This document shows, one piece after another, positions 35,949-44,752 of a stretch of 54,572 bases of DNA. The notes under the pieces are model-generated. The model had not been told where the DNA came from and searched no databases. It saw nothing but the letters and a program-made list of their open reading frames with translations. The stretch comes from Lyngbya sp. CCAP 1446/10 (lineage in GTDB: Bacteria > Cyanobacteriota > Cyanobacteriia > Cyanobacteriales > Microcoleaceae), in contig NZ_JAIGNI010000148.1 in the NCBI RefSeq assembly GCF_026130175.1, forward strand, positions 1-54,572, read 5' to 3'. The first letter of the stretch is position 1. Each line of letters opens with the position of its first letter. The position numbers and the translations under genes were made by a program.

Positions 35949-36911
35949 TTATGGATTCGTTTTTAGTATTGATGCAATCTCAATCATTAATTTGTGACGA
36001 CTTAGATCTTCTTTTATGTACTCAAGATTTGCAGACCAATTTAGGATAGCTAGAGTTTCTATTGATTGAGTTGAAGCCAACTCGTTGGTTGTCACAACTC
36101 GTCTGAGTGCCAGTAAAGCACTATACTGCCCGAAAGGCATCTCTTGAATACCAACTGCTCTCGAAAGTAGCAAATCTATATACTCGATTGACGGTTGCCA
36201 TTCAAGATACTTATAAGCAGATAAACGCTCTCCTGCCTTGCAGCTATTCAGTCTATCCTGCACAGGGAAATTGACAGTTTTAGTAACTAATGACCACATT
36301 GTTGAGGAAATATCACTCATCAATGTTGTACGGTTAGCTCCAGAAGGCATTTCCTCTCTCACTCTGTCATAGTAAATAGCTAGCTGATCTATCCTTTGAA
36401 GGGCTTCCGCCGAATCAATATTGCTTGTAGCGTCAATGAGAGTTATAGCATCTTGATATCGTTTGTCGATCTGTTGATGCGTTTCTTGAGCATTTAGTCC
36501 CGCACTTGTAGCTCCAGGATTCCAGATTTGCTCTTCGTAGTTTTGTGATGCTTCTTGTACACCGTATCTTAATTTAATTCTAAGTAGATTGGTTTCAACC
36601 TCTTCAATACCCTGCTCGCGCAACCAGTTTAAAGAGCCTTGCAATTGTGGGAACTGAGTAATAAACCAGGGAACTAAAGCAGGAAGCCAAAAAAGAAAGA
36701 CAAGAACTAAAGTTACTGATGTAACCTTCAACTCAACAGCAAAACTCCAAATATTGCTGTTAACCTTATCCGACTTAAGTGAAATATTTAATACACTTAA
36801 TATTATTAGGGTAACAATACTAATCAAGTATTTATTTTTTAAAGAAGAAGAAAGTCCCGAACTAGCTTCATTCTGATCAACCCTTCGAGCGGAGGGGGAG
36901 TTTGTATTCAT
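35949..36911 (-). CDS. Hypothetical membrane-anchored protein, 320 aa
   Basis: Two hydrophobic segments near the N-terminus (about 28-45, YLISIVTLIILSVLNISL, and about 62-88, VTSVTLVLVFLFWLPALVPWF) are followed by a soluble helical region of about 230 residues (WLREQGIEEVETNLLRIKL). No enzymatic motif seen. ATG at 36909-36911. It is preceded 6 bp upstream by a 64-aa gene in the same direction and followed by the attC-like site, so it may be a captured gene cassette. Function unknown. Confidence 0.65.
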   Translation of the reverse strand: MNTNSPSARRVDQNEASSGLSSSLKNKYLISIVTLIILSVLNISLKSDKVNSNIWSFAVELKVTSVTLVLVFLFWLPALVPWFITQFPQLQGSLNWLREQGIEEVETNLLRIKLRYGVQEASQNYEEQIWNPGATSAGLNAQETHQQIDKRYQDAITLIDATSNIDSAEALQRIDQLAIYYDRVREEMPSGANRTTLMSDISSTMWSLVTKTVNFPVQDRLNSCKAGERLSAYKYLEWQPSIEYIDLLLSRAVGIQEMPFGQYSALLALRRVVTTNELASTQSIETLAILNWSANLEYIKEDLSRHKLMIEIASILKTNP

Positions 36912-36917
36912 GGAAAT

Positions 36918-37112
36918 TCACCTTGCATTATGCAAAATACAATTTTTTGACTGGGCATTCTTCTTGGCTTGGCGACGACGAGCCGCAATCCGTTTGGCAA
37001 GGTTAAGGGCAGGTTGATTGGTGATGGCTCGACCGGATTCGATCGCTTCTATTAGCTTTTTTGCTGCTTCGCCAACGACGGGCTGAGATTGGGTGTGAAG
37101 GGGATACTTCAT
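36918..37112 (-). CDS. Small hypothetical protein, 64 aa
   Basis: Starts MKYPLHTQSQPVVGEA at the ATG 37110-37112; an in-frame upstream ATG at 37136 would add eight residues. The region EAAKKLIEAIESGR and LAKRIAARRRQAKKNAQ is helical and strongly basic, suggesting nucleic-acid contact. Six bases separate it from the following membrane-protein gene, so co-transcription is likely. Not recognised. Confidence 0.5.
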   Translation of the reverse strand: MKYPLHTQSQPVVGEAAKKLIEAIESGRAITNQPALNLAKRIAARRRQAKKNAQSKNCILHNAR

Positions 37113-37492
37113 GATGAACGATCTGGGGCACGTCAATTATAGCAAGTCTCTGTCACCAGCTACAGTAGCAGCTTAAATTAGGACTTACGCATGGATGCCC
37201 AGAAACCAAGTTTTTGCGAAAAGACTTCGTTGCAGTCCGCAGATTTGGTAAAAAACTCGGTTTCTTTGGTCTGAGTTACCCATGAATGACCAGAAACCGG
37301 GTTTTTTACCAAAAGACGCGTTGCAGTCCACAAATTCGGTAAAAACCCGGTTTCTTCGATCGGAGTTGATAAGTTATGTAATGAATCGAACCCAAATGTA
37401 AAATATTGTTATAAATTACTTGAGACCAGGAACTAAATCTCTATTATCACTGACTATAATTAGATAAAAAATAATTTCATAGGGAAAAATCC
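37113..37492. other. Intergenic region upstream of the VWA gene
   Basis: 380 bases without a gene; contains the tandem family B pair at 37190-37366 and an AT-rich stretch (37390-37480) that probably holds the promoter of the VWA gene. AGGGAAAA at about 37481 is a possible ribosome site. Confidence 0.45.
37190..37366. repeat. Tandem pair of family B variants
   Basis: Two units with GACCAGAAACCGGGTTTTTT-like left arms and GGTAAAAACCCGGTTTCTTC-like right arms sharing the centre AAAAGACTTCGTTGCAGTCC. The first has AACCAAGTTTTT/AAAAACTCGGTT arms with mismatches; the second is close to perfect. Confidence 0.75.
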
Positions 37493-38602
37493 ATGCAGAA
37501 ACTAGCTCGATTTTTATTCACTACAGCTTTAACCCTAAGTATTTTGTGTTTTCCCACAGCCGCTTTCGCCAAAGCTAAAATTCAGATTGCCATCCTTTTA
37601 GATTCTAGTAATAGCATGGATGGACTGATTGACCAGACTCGCAATCAACTTTGGCAAATTGTGAATTTTTTAACTAAAGTCACCAAAGATGGCGAAGTGC
37701 CAGAGTTACAAGTCGCTCTCTACCATTATGGTAATGACAGCTTACCTTCTGAGGAAGGTTTTGTCAGATTGTTAACTGGATTTACTCCTGAATTAGATGT
37801 AGTTTCCGAAAAGCTATTTAGTATCAAAACTAATGGCGGCCAAGAATATGCTGGCTGGGTAATTCGCTCCGCCATGCAACAATTAAACTGGAGTAAAGAT
37901 CCTGCTGATTTTCGCGTGATTTTTATTGCGGGTAATGAACCCTTCGATCAAGGCCCAATTGTTTGGACTCAATCTGTCAATCTTGCTGTGAAAGGAGATA
38001 CTCTCGTTAATACTATTTACTGTGGTTCAGCAGAAAGTCAGGAGCGACAACTTTGGGCATCTGGAGCTACTGTAGCAAAAGGCAGTCACTTTAATATCAA
38101 TCAAAATCAAGCAATTGTGGTAATTAAATCCCCTTTCGACGACCAGATTTCGACTTTGAATACTAAACTAAATCAAACCTACATTCCCTATGGTAGAGAA
38201 GGCAAAGTAGGACAACAGCGTCAAGCAGTTGAAGATAGTAATGCTGGCGGAAATTTGGTTATGCGTAGTAGCTCCAAAGCTTCTGAATACTATGATAATG
38301 CTTCTTGGGATTTGCTCGATGCTCTCGAAAACGGCAGAGTTACAATTGAGTCACTCTCCAATGATGCTTTGCCAGAAGTGATGCGTAGTATGGCTTTAGC
38401 CGAAAAAAAAGCATATGTAGCTGCTAAGAAAGCCGAAAGGGAGAGCATTAAAAAGACGATTCGCGAATTGTCTCAAAAGCGAAATGAATATGTTGAACAA
38501 CAACGTAAAGCTAGTGCCAATAAAGGCGAGAATACGGTCGATAGCGTCATCATTCAAAGTCTCCGCCAACAATTAGCTGCTAAAGGATTTAAACTTCAGT
38601 AG
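37493..38602 (+). CDS. Exported von Willebrand factor A domain protein
   Basis: 369 residues. Residues 1-26 are a Sec signal peptide (MQKLARFLFTTALTL...PTAAFA). The VWA domain follows with MIDAS motif AILLDSSNSMDG (DxSxS), the Thr-bearing segment around TNGGQEYAG and VIFIAGNEPFD as the last strand (usual Asp/Glu region). Residues about 300-350 are a charged helical stretch (AEKKAYVAAKKAERESIKKTIREL). VWA domains bind Mg2+ and protein ligands. Periplasmic or surface location is likely. It is single, convergent with the ABC1 kinase gene. Confidence 0.88.
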   Translation: MQKLARFLFTTALTLSILCFPTAAFAKAKIQIAILLDSSNSMDGLIDQTRNQLWQIVNFLTKVTKDGEVPELQVALYHYGNDSLPSEEGFVRLLTGFTPELDVVSEKLFSIKTNGGQEYAGWVIRSAMQQLNWSKDPADFRVIFIAGNEPFDQGPIVWTQSVNLAVKGDTLVNTIYCGSAESQERQLWASGATVAKGSHFNINQNQAIVVIKSPFDDQISTLNTKLNQTYIPYGREGKVGQQRQAVEDSNAGGNLVMRSSSKASEYYDNASWDLLDALENGRVTIESLSNDALPEVMRSMALAEKKAYVAAKKAERESIKKTIRELSQKRNEYVEQQRKASANKGENTVDSVIIQSLRQQLAAKGFKLQ

Positions 38603-38621
38603 TTACTGAAATACTCGAACA

Positions 38622-38655
38622 GATGAATGCAGATATAATTATATCTGCATTCATC
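38622..38655. terminator. Perfect 34-bp palindrome between convergent genes
   Basis: GATGAATGCAGATATAA is followed directly by its exact reverse complement. It lies 20 bp after the VWA stop and 45 bp before the ABC1-kinase stop. No T tract, so use as a bidirectional terminator is only a guess; a repeat or binding site is possible. Confidence 0.5.
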
Positions 38656-38699
38656 CCTGTTCATCCGCTAACATCTGCGGATCTCAACTCCCAATCTCA

Positions 38700-40769
38700 C
38701 TACTTAGCAGCAGGTAAAGACAACTGAGGCGAAGTTTTAGGATAAGCTGCACTCTCAGGAATTGCTGCCGGTTTCTCGGAAAGCAAAAACTCCCTAATTA
38801 ACCTAGCAACTGCTCTTTGAGCTAAACCGCCTACGACTTGCTGGCCCATGTTCTGCACTTCTGGTTTTACTAATAACTGCGGAATTAGCTGCAATACTTT
38901 CATGCTGTCAAAACCCGGAGTTGATTGCAAAATATCCCAAATTCGCTTGATATGTTCCAAGTTTTGTTGTTCGGTTGGTGAAACAACGGGTAGACTCGCT
39001 TTGACTCCAAACCATTCGCCGACAACTGCTTTGGCATTATCAAAAGCTTTGCTGGAAAGTGTGTCGAGACTTTTTACCAATTCAACAACAATCCGATCGC
39101 GAATATAATCTCCTCTCTGAGAGAATAAATAATCTAGCGCTTGGTTGAGGATTTTGCTGACATCGTAATCGTCGCTTTCGCGGGCATTGTTCAGTAAGTT
39201 TTCTAAGCGGTTCCAGCGGAATTCGCCTTGTTTGAACAATAAATCTTGCAAAGATGCTCTCAATTCCGGTGCGGGGTCGCTCAACAGCCGTTTTGCTACG
39301 TAAGGATAGGCTTTGCTGAGCACTTTGAATTCTGGATCGACATTAATCGCAATCCCTTCTAGGGTGACGAGCGATCGAATAATCAAAGCATAGTAAGCTG
39401 GAACTCGGAAAGGATATTCGTACATCACCGCCGAAAGTTCGTCAGTAATGCTTTTGAAATTGAGTTCGGCAACGCTAGCACCCAAAGCATTGTTAAACAC
39501 GCCGGCCAAAGCTGGAATAATTGGCGTTAAATCGGTGTCTGGCGTTAAAAACTCCAACTTGACGTAATCTTTTGCCAAACCTTCAAAGTCGCGGTTTACC
39601 AAATGCACCACAGCTTCCAACAAGCCGTACCGCTGATAAGGTTTTACTTCGCTCATCATCCCGAAATCGAGATAAGCCAAGTGACCGTCAGGAGTTGCCA
39701 AAAGATTGCCGGGATGCGGGTCTGCGTGAAAAAAACCGTGTTCTAGAAGCTGTCTGAGGGAACACTGCACCCCCACTTCAATTAAGTAAGGAGCGTCGAT
39801 TCCTTGAGCCTTGACGGCTTCCAAATTAGTGAGTTTGACGCCGGTGATCCATTCCATTGTCAAGACGCGACGGCGGGTATATTCCCAGTAGATTTTGGGA
39901 ACGTAAATATCCTTCAAATTCCCGTAAAGTTCGGCAAAGCGTTCGGCGTTTTGTCCTTCGTGGGTATAATCCATTTCTTCGTAAATGCGCTCGCCCAACT
40001 CGTCCATAATTCCTGCTAAATCGCTGCGAATTATTTTGAAGTTATTTTGTGCCCAAACTGCGACGCGCCGCAGGATATAAATATCTAAGCCGATGTTTTC
40101 GGCTAAACCCGGTCGCTGTACTTTGATGGCGACGATTTCCCCTGTTTTGAGTTTCCCTTTGTAGACTTGTCCGAGGGATGCTGCTGCGATCGGATCTGCG
40201 GTGATTTCGGCGTAAATTTCGTTGGGGGGTGCGCCCAATTCTTCTTGTATAAATTGATATGCTACTTCGTTGGGAAATGCTGGCAATTGGTCTTGCAGCG
40301 TTGTTAGTTCTTCTAAATATGCGGGGGGTACTAAGTCGGGGCGGGTGGAGAGTGCTTGTCCGATTTTGATGAAAGCTGGGCCGAGTTGGCTGAGAATGTC
40401 TCGCAGGCGGGCGGCGCGGCGCTTTTGGTTGGCTGCGGTGCGCCCTCTTTTTTTGTCCCACCACAAACTGAGGGCAAAGCTAAAAAATGTCCAAACAACA
40501 CTCGACAGCCGTCCCCAGACTTGCAGGGGACGATCGCGATACTGGGCTGCGATCGCCACTGGATCGTAGCGCACGGCTTCTCCTGCCAACTCGTAAGCGA
40601 TATCTTTGGCTGATTTGAGCGGTTCGGGAGTCACCGCCACTGTCTCTAGTTCTACTTGTATTGCTTGCAGGGGAACGGTTTCTACCTCTTGGAGATTGCC
40701 GAGTGCAGTGTGAGTCCCTGAATTTGAGTAAGTTAGCGGGGTGGCTGGCGATACTGTCTTGACATCCAT
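38700..40769 (-). CDS. ABC1/AarF/UbiB-family protein kinase-like protein
   Basis: 689 residues from MDVKTVSPATP; an ATG eight codons upstream is also possible. Family motifs: LGPAFIKIGQALSTRPDLVP (KxGQ), AAASLGQVYKG (Ala-rich loop), VAIKVQRPG (catalytic Lys), EEMDYTHEGQNAERF (ExD), HADPHPGNLL (catalytic loop) and LAYLDFGMMSEV (DFG). These atypical kinases/ATPases support quinone and prenyl-lipid metabolism; cyanobacterial members act in plastoquinone/tocopherol homeostasis. The C-terminal ~180 residues are family-typical. Neighbours do not give a pathway. Confidence 0.92.
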   Translation of the reverse strand: MDVKTVSPATPLTYSNSGTHTALGNLQEVETVPLQAIQVELETVAVTPEPLKSAKDIAYELAGEAVRYDPVAIAAQYRDRPLQVWGRLSSVVWTFFSFALSLWWDKKRGRTAANQKRRAARLRDILSQLGPAFIKIGQALSTRPDLVPPAYLEELTTLQDQLPAFPNEVAYQFIQEELGAPPNEIYAEITADPIAAASLGQVYKGKLKTGEIVAIKVQRPGLAENIGLDIYILRRVAVWAQNNFKIIRSDLAGIMDELGERIYEEMDYTHEGQNAERFAELYGNLKDIYVPKIYWEYTRRRVLTMEWITGVKLTNLEAVKAQGIDAPYLIEVGVQCSLRQLLEHGFFHADPHPGNLLATPDGHLAYLDFGMMSEVKPYQRYGLLEAVVHLVNRDFEGLAKDYVKLEFLTPDTDLTPIIPALAGVFNNALGASVAELNFKSITDELSAVMYEYPFRVPAYYALIIRSLVTLEGIAINVDPEFKVLSKAYPYVAKRLLSDPAPELRASLQDLLFKQGEFRWNRLENLLNNARESDDYDVSKILNQALDYLFSQRGDYIRDRIVVELVKSLDTLSSKAFDNAKAVVGEWFGVKASLPVVSPTEQQNLEHIKRIWDILQSTPGFDSMKVLQLIPQLLVKPEVQNMGQQVVGGLAQRAVARLIREFLLSEKPAAIPESAAYPKTSPQLSLPAAK

Positions 40770-40857
40770 AAACTCAGACCTAGTGTGAAGCATTGTAAAC
40801 TAATTGTAACAATTTGTCGCCTTCTCACCACTGCTTTTAGATAGAGAAAACCGAATT

Positions 40858-40896
40858 CATTAGTCATTAGTCATTGGTCATTGGTCATTAGTCATT
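40858..40896. repeat. TAGTCAT/TGGTCAT heptamers
   Basis: About five heptamers TTAGTCA/TTGGTCA. They overlap the stop codon and the last codons (MTNDQ) of the minus-strand gene at 40878. Confidence 0.8.
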
Positions 40897-41309
40897 CCGG
40901 TTCTGAGGAGTCGATCGCGAATGCCTGAAAGTTGTGATTTTGTACTGACGGGCGATCGAGGTTGGGGCATTTCAGTATTGGGCCAGTTCGCTAAGTCGTG
41001 ACAGGGACAGGACTCCGGCGGCATTCCGTTTTCGTGAAAGACTACGGGCATGGCGCAGCGGGCGCAGGGACTGATTTCCCATCCTGATGTCAGTAGTTCG
41101 GCAATTGTTTCGTTTGTGCATTCCAGGTAGCAGTCTCCGCTGTCGGGGGAGATGATTTTTTGCCAGCAGTCTTCAAATTCGTTGCTGTAGCGATCGCCCG
41201 CAATTACCGATTTTGGTAGCAGCGCTGCGGAACCGTTGCGAATTAATACTTTTTTGCCTAACTGAAACCAGTAAGCAATATATTTTCTCACTTCATTATT
41301 GGATGCCAT
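40878..41309 (-). CDS. Hypothetical protein with a cysteine cluster, 143 aa
   Basis: The N-terminal half (NNEVRKYIAYWFQLGKKVLI, PKSVIAGDRYSNEFEDCW) is folded-looking and ISPDSGDCYLECTNETIAELL follows. The middle segment EISPCARCAMPVV...PESCPCHDL holds five cysteines and a His that could bind zinc or an Fe-S cluster. The final residues come from a heptanucleotide repeat. Homologues of unknown function are likely in cyanobacteria. ATG at 41307-41309. Confidence 0.65.
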   Translation of the reverse strand: MASNNEVRKYIAYWFQLGKKVLIRNGSAALLPKSVIAGDRYSNEFEDCWQKIISPDSGDCYLECTNETIAELLTSGWEISPCARCAMPVVFHENGMPPESCPCHDLANWPNTEMPQPRSPVSTKSQLSGIRDRLLRTGMTNDQ

Positions 41310-41588
41310 AACTTTTAGTCAATCCTGCAATTGATTAGCAATTTTAGACTTTAAACTTTAAACCTACACTCTATCCAAAAAGACATTTTATATTTTACAT
41401 ATTTTCAAAACTTGGCTATTTTCCGTGTCCAATTGTGGTGTGGGTTTCCCAATAGAGTAGTTCCTTGGAGTAATTTATGTAAGTTTTGAGTTTTCAATCT
41501 TGGTTAGAATTATACCTAATTTTTAGCTAAAATTGTCTACCGGGAAACCTGGATTTTTTCTCAGAAAGTCGATCGCACTTCCGGCTGA

Positions 41589-42137
41589 TTAATTCTTGGC
41601 TAGTGGCAGTCGCGTACCCAAAGTGCTGAGATTCAAGGCGTAACCTCCGGTAGCGAGATAAACAGCATCGGCGATCGCCCCAATGTGCCGCACGAGAGTG
41701 CCGAGGCGATCGCGAAACAGCCGCCCCGCCGGATAAGCAGGCACAACACCCCATCCGGTTTCTTCTCCTACAAAAATTACATCGGCCGCCGTTGACTTCA
41801 AACTAGCGAGCAAATCTTGCTGCGTAGTCGCCCAAACTGCCGCTTCTTGTTCCAAAAGATTTGCTGTCCAAGTTCCCAGGGAATCAATTAATAAGCAATC
41901 CGACGGTTGGCCGGCGCGCACAACTGTCGGTAATTCGATCGGCACTTCGAGAGTTTTCCAATTAACTGGACGGCGATTTCGGTGCTGTTCGAGGCGACGA
42001 ACCCACTCCAAATCCGCTTCATCAACCAAGCCGGTAGCCACATAGATTACTTGTTTTCCAGAACCCTCAGCCAGAGTTTCCGCCCATTCACTTTTGCCAC
42101 TGCGGGCCGGCCCAGTTACTAAGATTATTTTAGTCAT
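41589..42137 (-). CDS. cobU: Adenosylcobinamide kinase / adenosylcobinamide-phosphate guanylyltransferase
   Basis: 182 residues, normal for CobU. VTGPARSGKSEWAE is the P-loop; VIYVATGLVDEADLEWVRRLEQHRNRRP contains the family's conserved His near HRxxRP; CLLIDSLGTWTANLL is the Walker B-like strand; FVGEETGWGVVPAYPAGRLFRDRLG is diagnostic. It phosphorylates adenosylcobinamide and transfers GMP for the nucleotide loop of cobalamin. No cobalamin riboswitch signature is visible upstream; instead the start is preceded by heptanucleotide repeats. No other cob gene is in the window. Confidence 0.95.
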   Translation of the reverse strand: MTKIILVTGPARSGKSEWAETLAEGSGKQVIYVATGLVDEADLEWVRRLEQHRNRRPVNWKTLEVPIELPTVVRAGQPSDCLLIDSLGTWTANLLEQEAAVWATTQQDLLASLKSTAADVIFVGEETGWGVVPAYPAGRLFRDRLGTLVRHIGAIADAVYLATGGYALNLSTLGTRLPLAKN

Positions 42138-42232
42138 TTATGGTTGGTTATTGGTTGTTGGTTATTGGTTGTTGGTTATTGGTTGTTGGTTATTGGTTGT
42201 TGGTTATTGGTTATTGGTTATTTGATTGCCAA
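42138..42232. repeat. TTATTGG/TTGTTGG microsatellite
   Basis: About 13 alternating heptamers GGTTATT and GGTTGTT, beginning one base before the cobU start codon region, so the cobU leader consists of this repeat. Confidence 0.85.
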
Positions 42233-42266
42233 TTATGTTAAGGCGATAATAGCATTAATGGGACAA

Positions 42267-42394
42267 TATAGCGGTTCTCAAAAAAGTGAGGTATGCCATA
42301 TCCCCGATGCCATATCCCCGATGCCATATCCCCGATGCCATATCCCCGATGCCATATCCCCGATGCGTACCTGATCTTTCTGAGAAAGGCTATA
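42267..42394. mobile_element. MITE-like element, copy 2
   Basis: 128 bp in the inverse orientation to 18906-19012: TATAGCGGTTCTCAAAAAAG at the left and TTTCTGAGAAAGGCTATA at the right. The core is five copies of CCATATCCCCGATG, a longer unit than in copy 1. The terminal sequences agree with copy 1 over at least 25 bases at each end. Confidence 0.75.
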
Positions 42395-42588
42395 TCAGAG
42401 TCAGTCGATCGAGCTTCCAAGCATAGCCGTTTTCTTTTCAAGTGAGGTACTACTAATTCGCAATTCAGGTAGAAGAAGCAAGAATCTGAAACTATTCCCA
42501 ATGCTCAATGCCCAATGCCTCCGCTTCGCTTCGCCCAATGCCATGTTTGGCCAATGCCCAATGCCCAGTATTTCCCAAGCTGTTATTT
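42395..42588. other. Spacer upstream of the glycosyltransferase pair
   Basis: No gene. Contains CCCAATGC-type repeats (about 42497-42568) that keep the glycosyltransferase frame open upstream of its true start. Confidence 0.5.
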
Positions 42589-43560
42589 ATGCCAAAGCAT
42601 CCTCAGATATCAGCGATTATTTGCACCCACAATCGCGCCGCCTATTTAGCTGGGGCGATCGACAGCTTGCTGGTACAGGATTTTCCCGACAACTTTGAAG
42701 TAGTAATAGTCGATAACGGTTCTAGCGATTATGCGACTGCCGAAAGTTCCATTTCGCGCACCCGTGAGGTGGTAGAAGCGAGACTAGGCGATCGACGGCT
42801 CAAGTACGTATGGGAACCCGAAATCGGTCTGTCAGTAGCCCGGAACACTGGCGCAAAGGCAGCTCGTAGCCAAATATTGGCTTATCTCGATGACGACGCT
42901 ATTGCTGAGTCGAATTGGCTCAGGGTGCTGCACGCGGCTTATCAAAGCAATCAAAAACTAGCCATAGCCGGCGGCAAAGTTAACTTGCTGTGGCCTGCTG
43001 GAGTCTCCCCGCCAGACTGGCTGTCGCCCGGATTGGCCCAGAATTTGGGAGTTTACGATTTAGGCGATACTTGCGTGTATGTAACTGCTGCCGGTTTGAC
43101 TCCCAGGGGTGTAAACTACTCAATCCGGCGCGCTTTTCTCGAACAAATTGGCGGCTTCGATGTCAAACTCGGTAGAGTCGGCAAAAAGTTGCTGTCAAAT
43201 GAAGAATTGCGCGCCACAGAATTAGCATTAGAGTTAGGTTGGCAAGTAATTTATCTGCCGTCCGCGTTGGTGATGCACAATGTTGCCCCAGAACGGCTCA
43301 ACAAAGCTTGGTTTCTAGAGCGCGGTTGGTGGCAAGGCATCAGCGAGTGCTATCGGGAACAATTGTGCGATCGAGCGGGTATTGCTCAGCTTGGACGGGG
43401 CGGTGAAAGAATACTGAGGGGTGTCTACAAATCTTTGAAATACATCAGAGATCCAGGGCTGCGCTTTGAAAATTTCGTTTTTGCTTGGGGTCAAATCGGT
43501 TATTTGAGTGCAGCCCTCCGCGGCCTGATTTTTCTACCGAAATCGACCAGCAGGCATTAG
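42589..43560 (+). CDS. Family 2 glycosyltransferase
   Basis: 324 residues from MPKHPQISAIICTHNRA; the 27 upstream in-frame codons lie in CCCAATG repeats and are excluded. GT-A motifs: ICTHNRAAYLAGAIDSLLVQ, VVIVDNGSSD, and LAYLDDDAIAE (DxD metal site). GLSVARNTGAKAAR is the GT2 loop and LLSNEELRATELAL the ED-like base region. Inverting transfer from a nucleotide sugar to a growing surface polysaccharide is the expected role. The second GT2 gene starts 101 bp downstream, and an acetyltransferase gene lies about 2 kb further on; exopolysaccharide (possibly hormogonium polysaccharide) is plausible, not shown. Confidence 0.9.
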   Translation: MPKHPQISAIICTHNRAAYLAGAIDSLLVQDFPDNFEVVIVDNGSSDYATAESSISRTREVVEARLGDRRLKYVWEPEIGLSVARNTGAKAARSQILAYLDDDAIAESNWLRVLHAAYQSNQKLAIAGGKVNLLWPAGVSPPDWLSPGLAQNLGVYDLGDTCVYVTAAGLTPRGVNYSIRRAFLEQIGGFDVKLGRVGKKLLSNEELRATELALELGWQVIYLPSALVMHNVAPERLNKAWFLERGWWQGISECYREQLCDRAGIAQLGRGGERILRGVYKSLKYIRDPGLRFENFVFAWGQIGYLSAALRGLIFLPKSTSRH

Positions 43561-43661
43561 GCTATAAGCAATATCCCTCACTGTTCCAGTCGTCGGCTCA
43601 ACTGTGCCGATCGCACTTCATCCACAATAACTCGACCGCATTCAGATTCAAGCACTCGATT

Positions 43662-44663
43662 ATGACATCTAGTTCATCCAAGATTCCGGTTTCAGTTCTC
43701 ATTCCGGCCAAAGACGAAGAACTTAATCTACCTGCGTGTCTGGCCAGCATTGCCAGGGCGGATGAAGTTTTTCTGGTAGATTCCCAAAGCAGCGATCGCA
43801 CCGTAGAAATTGCCATCAGCAGTGGTGCAAAAGTAGTGCAATTCTACTTCGACAACCGCTGGCCAAAAAAGAAAAACTGGTCTTTGGACAACCTACCCTT
43901 TCGCAACGAATGGGTATTAATTGTCGATTGCGACGAGCGCATTCCGCCGGAACTTTGGGACGAAATCGCGCAGGCGATCGAAGACCCCAATTTTGACGGC
44001 TACTACCTCAACCGCAAAGTCTTCTTTTTAGGTCAATGGCTGCGTTACGGCGGTCGATATCCCGACTGGAATTTGCGTTTGTTCAAGCATCAAAAAGGCC
44101 GTTACGAAAATCTCGGCACTGAATCCGTCCCCAATACTGGCGACAATGAAGTTCACGAACACGTCATTTTAGGTGGTCAAGTCGGCTACTTAAAAAATGA
44201 CATGATCCACGAGGATTACCGCGATTTATTTCACTGGATAGAACGGCACAACCGCTATTCTAATTGGGAAGCTCGCGTTTATTACAATATTATTGAAGGG
44301 CGCGACGACAGCGGCACTATTGGTGCTCACTTATTTGGAGATGCCGTACAGCGGAAGCGATTTCTCAAAAAAGTTTGGGTGCGGCTGCCTTTTAAACCAC
44401 TGCTCAGATTTATTTTATTTTACTTCATTCAGTTAGGCTTTTTGGATGGAAAAGCTGGCTATATTTATGCAAGACTATTGAGTCAGTACGAGTATCAAAT
44501 TAATGCAAAACTTTACGAGTTGCGTTGTTGTGGCGGTCAGTTGAATGTGGCAGAACCTGAAGCTCCTATATCGCCGCCTGTAGCGATCAATCAGGAGATG
44601 GAAGAAGAAGACCGAGCAGTTGAAACCGCGTCTATAAAAACAAAACCCGCCGACGCGGGTTGA
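43662..44663 (+). CDS. Family 2 glycosyltransferase (WaaE/KdtX-like) with a repeat-derived C-terminus
   Basis: 333 residues from MTSSSSKIPVSVLIPAKDEE. VDSQSSDRTVEIA and LIVDCDERIPPELWDEI (DxD-type) are GT2 motifs, and HWIERHNRYSNWEA with GYLKNDMIHEDYRD matches the lipopolysaccharide core GT group. The last 16 residues (RAVETASIKTKPADAG) come from a family A repeat arm at 44615-44664: the original end probably lay near MEEED. Open frame upstream to 43485 overlaps the previous gene and is not used. Confidence 0.9.
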   Translation: MTSSSSKIPVSVLIPAKDEELNLPACLASIARADEVFLVDSQSSDRTVEIAISSGAKVVQFYFDNRWPKKKNWSLDNLPFRNEWVLIVDCDERIPPELWDEIAQAIEDPNFDGYYLNRKVFFLGQWLRYGGRYPDWNLRLFKHQKGRYENLGTESVPNTGDNEVHEHVILGGQVGYLKNDMIHEDYRDLFHWIERHNRYSNWEARVYYNIIEGRDDSGTIGAHLFGDAVQRKRFLKKVWVRLPFKPLLRFILFYFIQLGFLDGKAGYIYARLLSQYEYQINAKLYELRCCGGQLNVAEPEAPISPPVAINQEMEEEDRAVETASIKTKPADAG

Positions 44664-44664
44664 A
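44615..44664. repeat. Family A repeat fragment forming a coding 3' end
   Basis: AGCAGTTGAAACCGCGTCTA, then AACAAAACCCGCC and GACGCGGGTTGAAGA match both arms of family A with the central part deleted. The TGA of the repeat's GGTTGAAG supplies the stop codon of the glycosyltransferase. Confidence 0.8.
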
Positions 44665-44752
44665 GATCGAGCAGTAAAAATTACTTTATTTCTTCAGTCG
44701 GATTGAAGTGTACTTCGTTTCAGTAAACCTGGTCTCAACCACCGTCTTGTTT

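Noticed and set aside
42138..42500. Cobalamin riboswitch before cobU
   Set aside because: I looked for the conserved B12-box region and found only heptanucleotide repeats and the MITE.
42508..42588. Longer N-terminus for the first glycosyltransferase
   Set aside because: Encoded by CCCAATGC repeats; the conserved region begins at MPKHPQISAIICTHN.
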